Below are positions 45,549 through 52,436 of a stretch of 64,000 nt of DNA, in pieces. Every line of letters begins with the position of its first letter. Positions within the stretch are counted from its first letter, which is position 1. The notes under the pieces are model-generated. The model saw nothing but the letters and a program-made list of their open reading frames with translations. It did no database searches and was not told the DNA's origin. This stretch comes from Mogibacterium sp. (GTDB taxonomy: Bacteria; Bacillota; Clostridia; Peptostreptococcales; Anaerovoracaceae). Location of the stretch: positions 1 to 64,000 of the forward strand of contig JAKSSP010000002.1 of NCBI GenBank assembly GCA_024403035.1, read 5' to 3'. Position numbers and translations under genes: made by a program.

Positions 45549-46481
45549 CTATAACTTTTCGAGAACTCTCAGCTTTGCGCTTCTGGCTCTCGGATTGGTT
45601 TCGGTCTCTTCTTCAGAAGGAACGACCGGTTTCTTTGTGACTCTCTTCACATCGGCTACTTTGCCGCAGACGCATACCGGAAGTTCTTTCGGACAAGTGC
45701 AAGGATCGAGTCTTCTTTCGAACTCCGTCTTTACGATCCTGTCCTCCAGCGAGTGGAATGTGATGACCGCTATCCTGCCTCCGCTTTCGAGCAGGTCCGG
45801 GAGTTTTTCGACTGCGTCCCTCAGATGTCCCAGCTCATCATTCACTTCTATGCGTATCGCCTGGAATGTCCTCTTGGCAGGGTGCGGTCCGGTACGCCTG
45901 GCCTTGGCAGGTATCGCTGCCTTTATCACTTCAGTCAGCTTTCCTGTCGACTCTATCGGCGACTCTGCCCTCTCCCTGACTATGAATTCGGCTATCCTGG
46001 ATGCCCAGCGCTCTTCTCCATAGTCCCTGATGATCCTTGTAAGCTCATCCCGGGAGTATCCGTTCACGATGTCGTAGGCGCTTAGCCTGTCGGTATCGTC
46101 CATCCGCATGTCCAGCGGAGCGTCCTGCATGTACGAGAAGCCTCTTTCCGGATTGTCCAGCTGGTAAGAGCTGACTCCCAGATCGAGGAGTATGCCCTGT
46201 ACCTTTCTGCCGGCGGCTGCGGCTATCGCTTCGACATCGCTGTAATTCGCGTGTACGAATCTCTTTTCGCATCCGTATCCGGCGAGTCTTTGCTCAGCCG
46301 CGGCCAGAGCCTCACGGTCCCTGTCCACCGCTATCAGCACCCCGCCTTCCGTGAGTCTCCGGCAGATTCCTTCGGAATGTCCGCCGCCTCCCACGGTCCC
46401 GTCGACGTATATGCCGTCCGGTTCTATATCCAGGGCGTCCATCACTTCGCTAAACAGTACGGGTACGTGTTCGAATTCCAT
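45549..46481 (-). CDS. rsmH: 16S rRNA m4C1402 methyltransferase RsmH
   Basis: 310-residue SAM-dependent enzyme methylating N4 of C1402 in the ribosomal P site. [13 protein letters not shown] start, SAM motif [32 protein letters not shown] and [10 protein letters not shown] are all present. A C-terminal pair of CxC motifs ([13 protein letters not shown]) is a common extension. AAGGGG precedes the ATG. It follows mraZ by 9 nt. Confidence 0.97.
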   Translation of the reverse strand: MEFEHVPVLFSEVMDALDIEPDGIYVDGTVGGGGHSEGICRRLTEGGVLIAVDRDREALAAAEQRLAGYGCEKRFVHANYSDVEAIAAAAGRKVQGILLDLGVSSYQLDNPERGFSYMQDAPLDMRMDDTDRLSAYDIVNGYSRDELTRIIRDYGEERWASRIAEFIVRERAESPIESTGKLTEVIKAAIPAKARRTGPHPAKRTFQAIRIEVNDELGHLRDAVEKLPDLLESGGRIAVITFHSLEDRIVKTEFERRLDPCTCPKELPVCVCGKVADVKRVTKKPVVPSEEETETNPRARSAKLRVLEKL

Positions 46482-46490
46482 GATGTCCCC

Positions 46491-46922
46491 TTAGATACCG
46501 TACTCTCTGAGTTTGTCGGTGAACTTCTTGTCTTTCATCTTCTTGGCGATGTCGAAGTCCGCCTTTGCCTCAGCGCTCCAGATCTCCACCTTATCCATGG
46601 CTCCCGTAGTGATCAGATCCTTAGTGATACGCGCGTACTCTCTTAGGTTCTGCGGTATCTTGATCCTTCCCTGGCCATCGAGTTCGCAAAGCTCTGAATT
46701 TCCGAAGAAGTCTCTGATGAACTCACGGAAGTCGGCGTCCGACTGAGGAAGCGCTGATATCTTAGCGGCCATCTCCTCAAAGTCCTCCATCGTGTAGATG
46801 TAAAGACATTCATCGAAGCCTTTGGTGAGCATGCACCTGCCGCCAAGCTGATCCCTGAATTTCGCAGGGACCGCCATACGGTTTTTATCATCTATTTTGT
46901 TCTGATAAGTGCCTAGAAACAT
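46491..46922 (-). CDS. mraZ: Transcriptional regulator MraZ
   Basis: 143-residue AbrB-like dodecameric DNA-binding protein that controls the dcw cluster. Two half-repeats each with the DxxxR signature: KIDDKNRMAVPAKFRDQL and ELDGQGRIKIPQNLREYA. Known family members bind direct repeats in their own promoter; matching boxes are seen at 46993-47050. AAGGAA lies close to the ATG. Confidence 0.97.
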   Translation of the reverse strand: MFLGTYQNKIDDKNRMAVPAKFRDQLGGRCMLTKGFDECLYIYTMEDFEEMAAKISALPQSDADFREFIRDFFGNSELCELDGQGRIKIPQNLREYARITKDLITTGAMDKVEIWSAEAKADFDIAKKMKDKKFTDKLREYGI

Positions 46923-46992
46923 TTCCTTGGAATTGCAGGCTTTGCAGCCTCTTTTCAGTCAGTTTTCATCTTTTGTGTCAAGTCGATTTTAC

Positions 46993-47050
46993 CCCACTTT
47001 TCCCCACCATTCAAACGTTTTCCCTTATTTTTTGTTATGAATTCCCCACT
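46993..47050 (-). promoter_or_regulatory. MraZ operator boxes
   Basis: On the minus strand GTGGGG occurs at 46993-46998, 47003-47008 and 47045-47050, with a weaker GGGAA at 47021-47025. The first two are spaced exactly 10 bp, and two are preceded by AAA as in the AAAGTG-type MraZ box described in Mollicutes. Position upstream of mraZ fits autoregulation. Confidence 0.65.
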
Positions 47051-47104
47051 TTTTTGTGTAAAGTTGTCTTTACAAATGAAAAATTTGCAAAAAATAAAAA
47101 ACAG

Positions 47105-47170
47105 GCACAATATGTAGTGTCTGCTTTACATTTTTGCACAATATGTAGGTAAAGATATCTTTACATTTTT
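47105..47170. repeat. Two imperfect direct repeats with CTTTACA palindromes
   Basis: GCACAATATGTAG occurs at 47105-47117 and 47136-47148, each followed 7-10 nt later by CTTTACATTTTT. The second copy encloses the palindrome GTAAAGATATCTTTAC. A close variant, GCACAATATGTGG, occurs on the minus strand in the ftsI promoter region (about 45045-45057). Confidence 0.7.
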
Positions 47171-47245
47171 TATGCTTGTGTCTGCCCTTCCGGCATGCCA
47201 CAAGATATGGAAACGAACCCCTCAGGATCCGCGTTTACATGCTTA

Positions 47246-47962
47246 TTATATGATCAGTCCACCGTTCACGGCTATCACCTGCCCGGTAATGAACGACGCG
47301 TCATCTGATGCCAGAAAGAGCATCGCCTTTGCCACCTCCGCGGGATCTCCGATCCTGCACAGCGGCGTCTCCTCCTTTATGGCCTCCACTGCTGCCTCAT
47401 CGACTGCAGCGTTCATCTCCGTGTCTATCATTCCCGGCGATACGCAGTTGACTCTGACTCCGGAAGGCCCCGCTTCCTTTGCAAGTGCCTTTGTGAGCCC
47501 TATAACGCCCGCCTTAGCGGCGGAATACGCGACTTCGCATGAAGCGCCCACCTGGCCCCACATCGACCCTACGGTGATGATACAGCCGTCCTTACGGCTG
47601 ATCATGGAAGGCAGCACGTATCTGATGCAATAGAACACTCCGTTCAGGTCGGTATCGATTATCTCTTCCCACCTGCTCTCCTCTATCTCATGTATCAGGT
47701 TGAAGTCTGCTATAGCGGCATTGCAGATAAGGACATCTATCTGCCCCAGAACGCTCACAGCTTTTTCCACGGCTATCCTGACGGAATCAGAATACTTCAC
47801 ATCGCACCTTACAGGGGTCGCACCGGTCTCCTGCCTGAGCGCGTCAGCGTCGAGCTCAGATTTGTGAAACGTGAACACGACATCGTGTCCGGCGGCTTTG
47901 AACTGCCTTACAGCCTCCGCTCCTATCCCGCGTGATCCGCCTATTATCAGGACCTTACTCAT
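47246..47962 (-). CDS. Short-chain dehydrogenase/reductase (FabG-like)
   Basis: 238-residue classical SDR. Cofactor motif GGSRGIGAEAVRQF (residues 8-21), NAAIADF (NAG-like motif), catalytic Ser in SMWGQVGASCEVAYSAAKAG with YxxxK, and VSPGMIDTEM. A FabG-type ketoacyl reductase is the nearest well-known group, but no fatty-acid synthesis gene is adjacent, so the substrate is open. It overlaps the upstream membrane-protein gene by 8 nt. Confidence 0.88.
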   Translation of the reverse strand: MSKVLIIGGSRGIGAEAVRQFKAAGHDVVFTFHKSELDADALRQETGATPVRCDVKYSDSVRIAVEKAVSVLGQIDVLICNAAIADFNLIHEIEESRWEEIIDTDLNGVFYCIRYVLPSMISRKDGCIITVGSMWGQVGASCEVAYSAAKAGVIGLTKALAKEAGPSGVRVNCVSPGMIDTEMNAAVDEAAVEAIKEETPLCRIGDPAEVAKAMLFLASDDASFITGQVIAVNGGLII

Positions 47963-48341
47963 TTTTCTCTTCCTTCAAAAGATCGCCGACCTTATCCTTT
48001 GCCTTGCCGGCCGCCTCGCTGATGTCGGACATCTCGAGCTTGCCATTGCCCAGCGAGCTTGGTGTCCCGCCGGCGGCTACGATCTCAGCTTCGAACTTTT
48101 CTCTTTCGATCCTTTCTTTTTCTTTCTCCTTCTCTTTTCTGGCTTTCCTGATGCGGTGCCTTATCATCAGGAAGAGCATCAGAAGCACCGCGATGACCAC
48201 CGCGACGACGGTAAAGCCAAAACTCGCTTCCGCCTTAAAGCGCCTCCAGTTGAGTTTTATGAACAGAAACGCGATCGCTATCACCAGGATCGCTATGACG
48301 GCAAGATATATGGTCGCACCGCCTTTTTTATGATTTTTCAT
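47955..48341 (-). CDS. Small membrane protein with charged coiled coil
   Basis: 128-residue protein with two membrane segments (about 9-28 and 41-61, counted from the ATG at 48341) and a long charged helix (RKARKEKEKEKERIEREKF) followed by a Gly/Ser linker and another charged helix. The ATG at 48341 has AGGAGG 7 nt upstream; a GTG at 48362 overlapping the kinase stop is less likely. Family not recognised. It is sandwiched between the nucleoside kinase and the SDR gene. Confidence 0.75.
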   Translation of the reverse strand: MKNHKKGGATIYLAVIAILVIAIAFLFIKLNWRRFKAEASFGFTVVAVVIAVLLMLFLMIRHRIRKARKEKEKEKERIEREKFEAEIVAAGGTPSSLGNGKLEMSDISEAAGKAKDKVGDLLKEEKNE

Positions 48342-48358
48342 GCGATTCCTCCTCTCTG

Positions 48359-49891
48359 TCACTTACGCGGACCTATGAATTCTCTCAGTATCGCGTTGTC
48401 AGGCACAGCCTCGTCAGACTCGATCCTGTCAAAGTACTTCATGAAACGGAGTATCCTTTTTGCCTCTGCATACTGCTCGCTTGACTCATCTATAGCCAGA
48501 AGCAGCGGCTCCGCGTATGTCTTGAGCAGGTTTGTCTCATATACAGTGCTGGAGTTGAAGACCACGTCTGCGGAGGAACTGTAAGGGAATATGTTTACGC
48601 TCTCGCCGGCTCTTACCTTAGGCCACGAGGCAAGTGTAGCCTCGGCATTGTAGCCTCTGAACTGGTTGTCTCTTACCATGCGTCTCAGCAGTCTTGCGTC
48701 AGCGGTTGAGACTCTGTTATGTCTGTCGACCGCGATCTGCGTGAGCGGGCTGATGTATATCTTGAACTTGTCCGCTCTTGGTATGTTCTCTGTCAGTATG
48801 TCATTCAGACTGTGGATGCCCTCTATCACGAGCACCTGGCGCTCCTTCAGGCTGGTGATCCTCTTGCCGAACACCTTAGTGCCGTTTATAAAGTCAAATT
48901 CAGGCAGGTCGACGGTCTCGCCCTTCAGAAGGTCTTCCATCTGCTTGTTGAACAAAGGCAGATCTACCGCGCCGAGTCCTTCGAAATCCGGCTTTCCGTC
49001 CGGTCCCAGCGGAGTGTGTTCCCTCTCTACAAAGTAATCGTCCGTACCGAGGTAAAGCGGATCTTCTCCGGTAAGCCTTTCTATCTCCAGACATATCCGC
49101 TTTGCCGTAGTGGTCTTGCCGCTGCTGGACGGGCCGGCTATCAGCACCACCTTTTTTCGCTCTTCCACTATTCCGGCGGCAAACTCCTCAAGCTGTCTTG
49201 ACTGCAGCCACTCACTCTCTTCTATGACCTCGTTTATATTGCCAAGCTTTATCTGCTCATTGAGATCCGCCAGATAATCTATGCGCGTGTATCTGCGTAT
49301 GCGTCTGCACTCGGCGTAAGCCTCATAGAGCTTGTCATCGTCTCTGTACTTTGGTATGGCATGTCCGTGCAGGGCGTTAGGCAGTCTCAGCAAAAGGCCC
49401 TGCCTGTAAGGTCTGATGTCATAGAGATCTATATATCCCGATGACGGCAGCAGGTCTGAGTACAGACAGTTCCGGTAGTTGTGAAGATTCGCTATCTCGA
49501 TAGGCTCATCGTCCGGCCTGCCTTCAAGCAGTTTTGCCTTCTCCGGATAACCGAGAGAAGCCCACTTTGCTTTCGCATGGCCCACAGTGTCATTCTCTAT
49601 CACAATCTCAAGGTCCTGGGCAATGAACTTGTCCATCATATCCCTGATCTTATGTATATCAGATGTGGTCAGCTGGGCTCCGCCTTTATTTATGTAACTG
49701 TAATACCCCTGATTGAGAGAATTGCCTATCGTCACATCAACGTCTCCAAGCGCCGCCTTAACGGCCTTAAGATAAATCAGGATCGCGGTATTGTGATACG
49801 CTCTTTCGTCCGTAAAAGTCTTTATCATGAAATCGTAAGCCATGTCATATCTCTTCTTTCTTATCCCGCCCGTAATGCGGTCAAGTCCCAT
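48359..49891 (-). CDS. Uridine kinase-like nucleoside kinase with ThrRS-type N-terminal domain
   Basis: 510-residue protein. The first 200 residues resemble the second additional domain of threonyl-tRNA synthetase (IPKYRDDDKLYEAYAECRR at its end is typical of this kinase group). The C-terminal part is a P-loop kinase: IAGPSSSGKTTTAKRI (Walker A), DDYFVEREHTPLG, EGIHSLND and RRMVRDNQFRG. It is expected to phosphorylate uridine or cytidine. The ATG at 49891 has no ribosome site and lies about 6 nt from the predicted transcript start; an ATG at 49843 with AAGAAGAG nearby may be the real start. Confidence 0.85.
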   Translation of the reverse strand: MGLDRITGGIRKKRYDMAYDFMIKTFTDERAYHNTAILIYLKAVKAALGDVDVTIGNSLNQGYYSYINKGGAQLTTSDIHKIRDMMDKFIAQDLEIVIENDTVGHAKAKWASLGYPEKAKLLEGRPDDEPIEIANLHNYRNCLYSDLLPSSGYIDLYDIRPYRQGLLLRLPNALHGHAIPKYRDDDKLYEAYAECRRIRRYTRIDYLADLNEQIKLGNINEVIEESEWLQSRQLEEFAAGIVEERKKVVLIAGPSSSGKTTTAKRICLEIERLTGEDPLYLGTDDYFVEREHTPLGPDGKPDFEGLGAVDLPLFNKQMEDLLKGETVDLPEFDFINGTKVFGKRITSLKERQVLVIEGIHSLNDILTENIPRADKFKIYISPLTQIAVDRHNRVSTADARLLRRMVRDNQFRGYNAEATLASWPKVRAGESVNIFPYSSSADVVFNSSTVYETNLLKTYAEPLLLAIDESSEQYAEAKRILRFMKYFDRIESDEAVPDNAILREFIGPRK

Positions 49892-49903
49892 GCTACAAGC
49901 AGT

Positions 49904-49932
49904 ATTCTAACATATTATCCACACATATTGAA
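49904..49932 (-). promoter_or_regulatory. Promoter of the nucleoside kinase operon
   Basis: TTCAAT (49927-49932), 17-nt spacer, TAGAAT (49904-49909) on the minus strand, divergent from the flavoenzyme promoter 50 bp away. Confidence 0.55.
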
Positions 49933-49982
49933 TGCATGCCCTGTCATGTTCTTCACAATCCCTGTTTAAGGCCATTATTCAA

Positions 49983-50037
49983 TTGACTAAAAACGCCGGT
50001 TGAACTAAAATGAAACTGATATGTAGCAACCAGTTTC
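49983..50037 (+). promoter_or_regulatory. Strong promoter and leader hairpin of the flavoenzyme gene
   Basis: TTGACT (49983-49988), 17-nt spacer, TAAAAT (50006-50011). The transcript is expected to begin close to the inverted repeat GAAACTG (50012-50018) / CAGTTTC (50031-50037), which leaves a leader of about 90 nt before the ATG at 50109. The hairpin may stabilise the mRNA or be an operator. Confidence 0.75.
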
Positions 50038-50108
50038 TTTCGGTGTGCATTTTATCATTTGAAAGTAATGAGGGCAGTTATTTTTATTTCTTAGGGAGGG
50101 ATAAATTA

Positions 50109-52181
50109 ATGAAAAAGGAATATGAACCTCTATTCACTCCTTGGAAGATCGGTAACGTAGAGATTCCTAACAGGATCGTACAGACTTCCATGGGCGGAAC
50201 ATCCCTGTTCGGCTGGCTCGAGCCTTGCCATTTCGACAAAGAGGCAGCTCACCACATCCTCGGCCGTGCTCAGGATGGCGTAGGTCTGGTACTCCCGGGC
50301 ATGCAGTGCGTCAGAGACACAATGGGCAGAAGATGGCTCTATCAGAACAAGAAGATGTTCAAGGATCTCGCTGAGTGGATGCCTGAGTTCCACAAGACAG
50401 GCTCCAAGCTGTTCATTCAGCTCGCCGGCGGATTCGGACGTTCGATGGCTATCAACGACATGTTCGTAAAGATGCTTGAGAACAAGGCTCTCGGCGCAGT
50501 CTCGAAGCCATTCGTAGACATCGAGTACTGCTGCGCTTCCGCAGGTGAGACTCCAAACAGATGGTATCCTTCGATCAAGTCGAGAATGATGACCATCGAG
50601 GAGATCCAGGAAATGGTTGAGGCTTTCGCAAAGACAGCCAAGCTCTGCAAGGACGCAGGTGTCGACGGTGTTGAGATCCACGCTGTACATGAGGGTTACC
50701 TCCTCGACCAGTTCACGCTCGCGAACATGAACTACAGAACTGACCAGTACGGCGGTTCGTTCGAGAACAGATTCAGATTCCCTGTCGAGATAGTTCAGGC
50801 TATCAAGAGAGAGTGCGGACAGGACTTCCCTGTTGCTCTGAGATACTCCGTAGTATCGAAGACAAAGGGCTGGCTCCAGGGCGCACAGCCGGGCGAAGAA
50901 TTCGAAGAGTTCGGACGTGACATGGCTGAATCCGAGAAGGCCATCAAGTACCTCGGCGACATGGGATATGACATGTTCAACTGCGACAACGGTACATACG
51001 ACGCATGGTACTGGGCTCATCCGCCTGTCTACATGCCTGACAACTGCAACTTCGAAGATGTAGCTCACATCAAGAAGTTCACTGACAAGCCTGTAGTCTG
51101 CGCAGGAAAGATGGACATCAAGTTTGCTGCAGAGGCTATCAAGAAGGGTGAGATCGACGCTCTCGGTATCGCCCGTCAGAACCTCGTTGACCCTGAATGG
51201 GTAACCAAGATCAAGGAAGACAGAGAAGAAGAGATCAAGCCTTGCATCAGATGCCACAACGCATGCTTCAACTTCGCGAAGTCGAAACACACAGCCAACA
51301 CACAGCCTCTGTTCGACTCGCTCCAGCTGGCGCGCTGCGCTCTGACACCTTCGACGATGCAGCACAACAAGTACAAGATCGTTCCTACCAACAAGCCTAA
51401 GAAAGTCGCCATCGTAGGCGCCGGCTTCGGAGGGCTCGAGGCAGCTCTGGTACTCAAGAAGAGAGGCCACAACCCTGTAGTCTTCGAGAAGAGCGACAAG
51501 ATCTTCGGTCTGTACAACACAGCTTCCGCAATGTCCTTCAAGGATGCTGACAAGCAGCTCATGAAGTGGTATGAGAGAGAGCTCAAGAAGTGGGATATCG
51601 ACATCAGACTCAACTCCGAGATCAAGGATATCAACGCCCTGCTCAAGGCATACGATGATGTTATCGTATCGGTAGGTACATTCCCTAAGGCTCTCAACAT
51701 CAAGGGATTCGATAAGGCCATCACATTCACGGATCTCCTGATCGGACCTAACGCCAAGAAGTATAAGAAGATCGTCTTCCTCGGCGGCGGACTTTCATCC
51801 TGCGAAGCTGCGTATGACGCGGTACTCGCCGGCAAGAAGCCTGTAGTTGTTGAATTCCTTGACGACCTGATCGCAGCTCCCGGCACATGCCTTGCAAACT
51901 CCTCGTTCCTGAGAGAGGCTCTGCCGTTCAAGGGAGTTCCTGTACATCTGAGAAGCTCTGTCACAGAGATCGGCGACGGCTTCTGCATGATCAAGAACTT
52001 CGAGACAGGCGAAGAGTGGAAGGAAGAGTGCGACTGCGTAGTAAACGGTATCGGATTCGTTCCGAACGACCAGTTCGCGTCAGTCAAGAACAAGCACCTC
52101 CACAGAGTCGGAACCTGCGTCAAGTGGGGAGCTCTGAGAGAAGTAATCTGGAGCGCTTGGGACGTAGCAATGAAGATCTAA
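50109..52181 (+). CDS. OYE-family NADH:flavin oxidoreductase (BaiCD/2,4-dienoyl-CoA reductase type)
   Basis: 690-residue flavoenzyme with three modules: an Old Yellow Enzyme FMN barrel (1-370; EIHAVHEGYLLDQF, YRTDQYGGSFENRF), a 4Fe-4S site (C379, C382, C386, then C410) and an FAD/NAD domain (VAIVGAGFGGLEAAL, about 433-447). Such enzymes reduce enoates, dienoyl-CoAs, steroids or aryl acrylates. The spacing from the third to fourth cysteine is 23 residues, about twice the usual. ATG at 50109 follows GGGAGG; the frame begins earlier (50010) without support. Codon use is strongly biased (almost all Lys AAG), indicating high expression. It is monocistronic. Confidence 0.92.
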   Translation: MKKEYEPLFTPWKIGNVEIPNRIVQTSMGGTSLFGWLEPCHFDKEAAHHILGRAQDGVGLVLPGMQCVRDTMGRRWLYQNKKMFKDLAEWMPEFHKTGSKLFIQLAGGFGRSMAINDMFVKMLENKALGAVSKPFVDIEYCCASAGETPNRWYPSIKSRMMTIEEIQEMVEAFAKTAKLCKDAGVDGVEIHAVHEGYLLDQFTLANMNYRTDQYGGSFENRFRFPVEIVQAIKRECGQDFPVALRYSVVSKTKGWLQGAQPGEEFEEFGRDMAESEKAIKYLGDMGYDMFNCDNGTYDAWYWAHPPVYMPDNCNFEDVAHIKKFTDKPVVCAGKMDIKFAAEAIKKGEIDALGIARQNLVDPEWVTKIKEDREEEIKPCIRCHNACFNFAKSKHTANTQPLFDSLQLARCALTPSTMQHNKYKIVPTNKPKKVAIVGAGFGGLEAALVLKKRGHNPVVFEKSDKIFGLYNTASAMSFKDADKQLMKWYERELKKWDIDIRLNSEIKDINALLKAYDDVIVSVGTFPKALNIKGFDKAITFTDLLIGPNAKKYKKIVFLGGGLSSCEAAYDAVLAGKKPVVVEFLDDLIAAPGTCLANSSFLREALPFKGVPVHLRSSVTEIGDGFCMIKNFETGEEWKEECDCVVNGIGFVPNDQFASVKNKHLHRVGTCVKWGALREVIWSAWDVAMKI

Positions 52182-52200
52182 TTGCTAATCACATCAAAAG

Positions 52201-52233
52201 AAAAAGACTGCCGGTAAAACGGCAGTCTTTTTT
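52201..52233. terminator. Bidirectional terminator between the flavoenzyme gene and the structured RNA
   Basis: Stem AAAAAGACTGCCG / CGGCAGTCTTTTT with a 6-nt loop. On the plus strand a T run ends the flavoenzyme mRNA; on the minus strand TTTTTCTTTT follows, so it also forms the 3' end of the minus-strand RNA. Confidence 0.92.
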
Positions 52234-52236
52234 ATA

Positions 52237-52436
52237 GCGCCGGCAGAATAAGTCCTTCCGCTCGTGCCTCGTCGTCACGAAGCACAATCCGTTTCATCGG
52301 CCCTCCAATGGCCCCCGGAAATGAGCCCACTGCGCGGTCTCTAGTTTCCGGGGTTCCTTCTGTCGTCGGTCCGCTGCTCCGGTGTGACTTCAGTTCCTCC
52401 TCGGGCCATCTCGCTCAGGACTTATTCCGCCGGCGC
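52237..52436 (-). ncRNA. Structured RNA of about 200 nt, family unassigned
   Basis: The ends form a 20-bp helix (52417-52436 with 52237-52256) with one G-U pair. Inside are CCCCGGAAA/TTTCCGGGG (52313-52353), a 9-bp hairpin with GTGC ends (52264-52285), and further complementary blocks (ATGGCCC with GGGCCAT). The wobble pairs are G-U only if the minus strand is transcribed; on the plus strand they would be A-C mismatches. A terminator lies directly 3'. The 5' arm contains the last codons and TAA of the DUF4015 gene, so the RNA is either processed from that mRNA or has a promoter inside the gene. raiA-motif RNA or 6S RNA are possible identities; I could not confirm either. Confidence 0.7.

Larger units (their letters stand above)
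46923..47245 (-). other. 323-bp AT-rich control region upstream of mraZ
   Basis: No gene is visible here. The mraZ-proximal half holds G-rich direct repeats on the minus strand (MraZ boxes), a TTGACA at 46970-46975 without a good -10, and inverted repeat TGTAAAG/CTTTACA (47058-47075). The distal half holds two copies of GCACAATATGTAG and the perfect 16-bp palindrome GTAAAGATATCTTTAC (47149-47164). No terminator for the downstream end of the SDR gene is obvious. Confidence 0.7.

Noticed and set aside
50130-51470. A 446-codon open frame antisense to the flavoenzyme gene, and a 315-codon one at 51176-52123
   Set aside because: These are by-products of the strong codon bias of the real gene; they lack ribosome sites and recognisable motifs, while the sense protein has clear FMN, Fe-S and FAD motifs.
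52237-52436. Structured RNA transcribed from the plus strand as a 3' extension of the flavoenzyme mRNA
   Set aside because: The plus-strand version would have A-C mismatches where the minus strand has G-U pairs, and a strong terminator separates it from the flavoenzyme gene.
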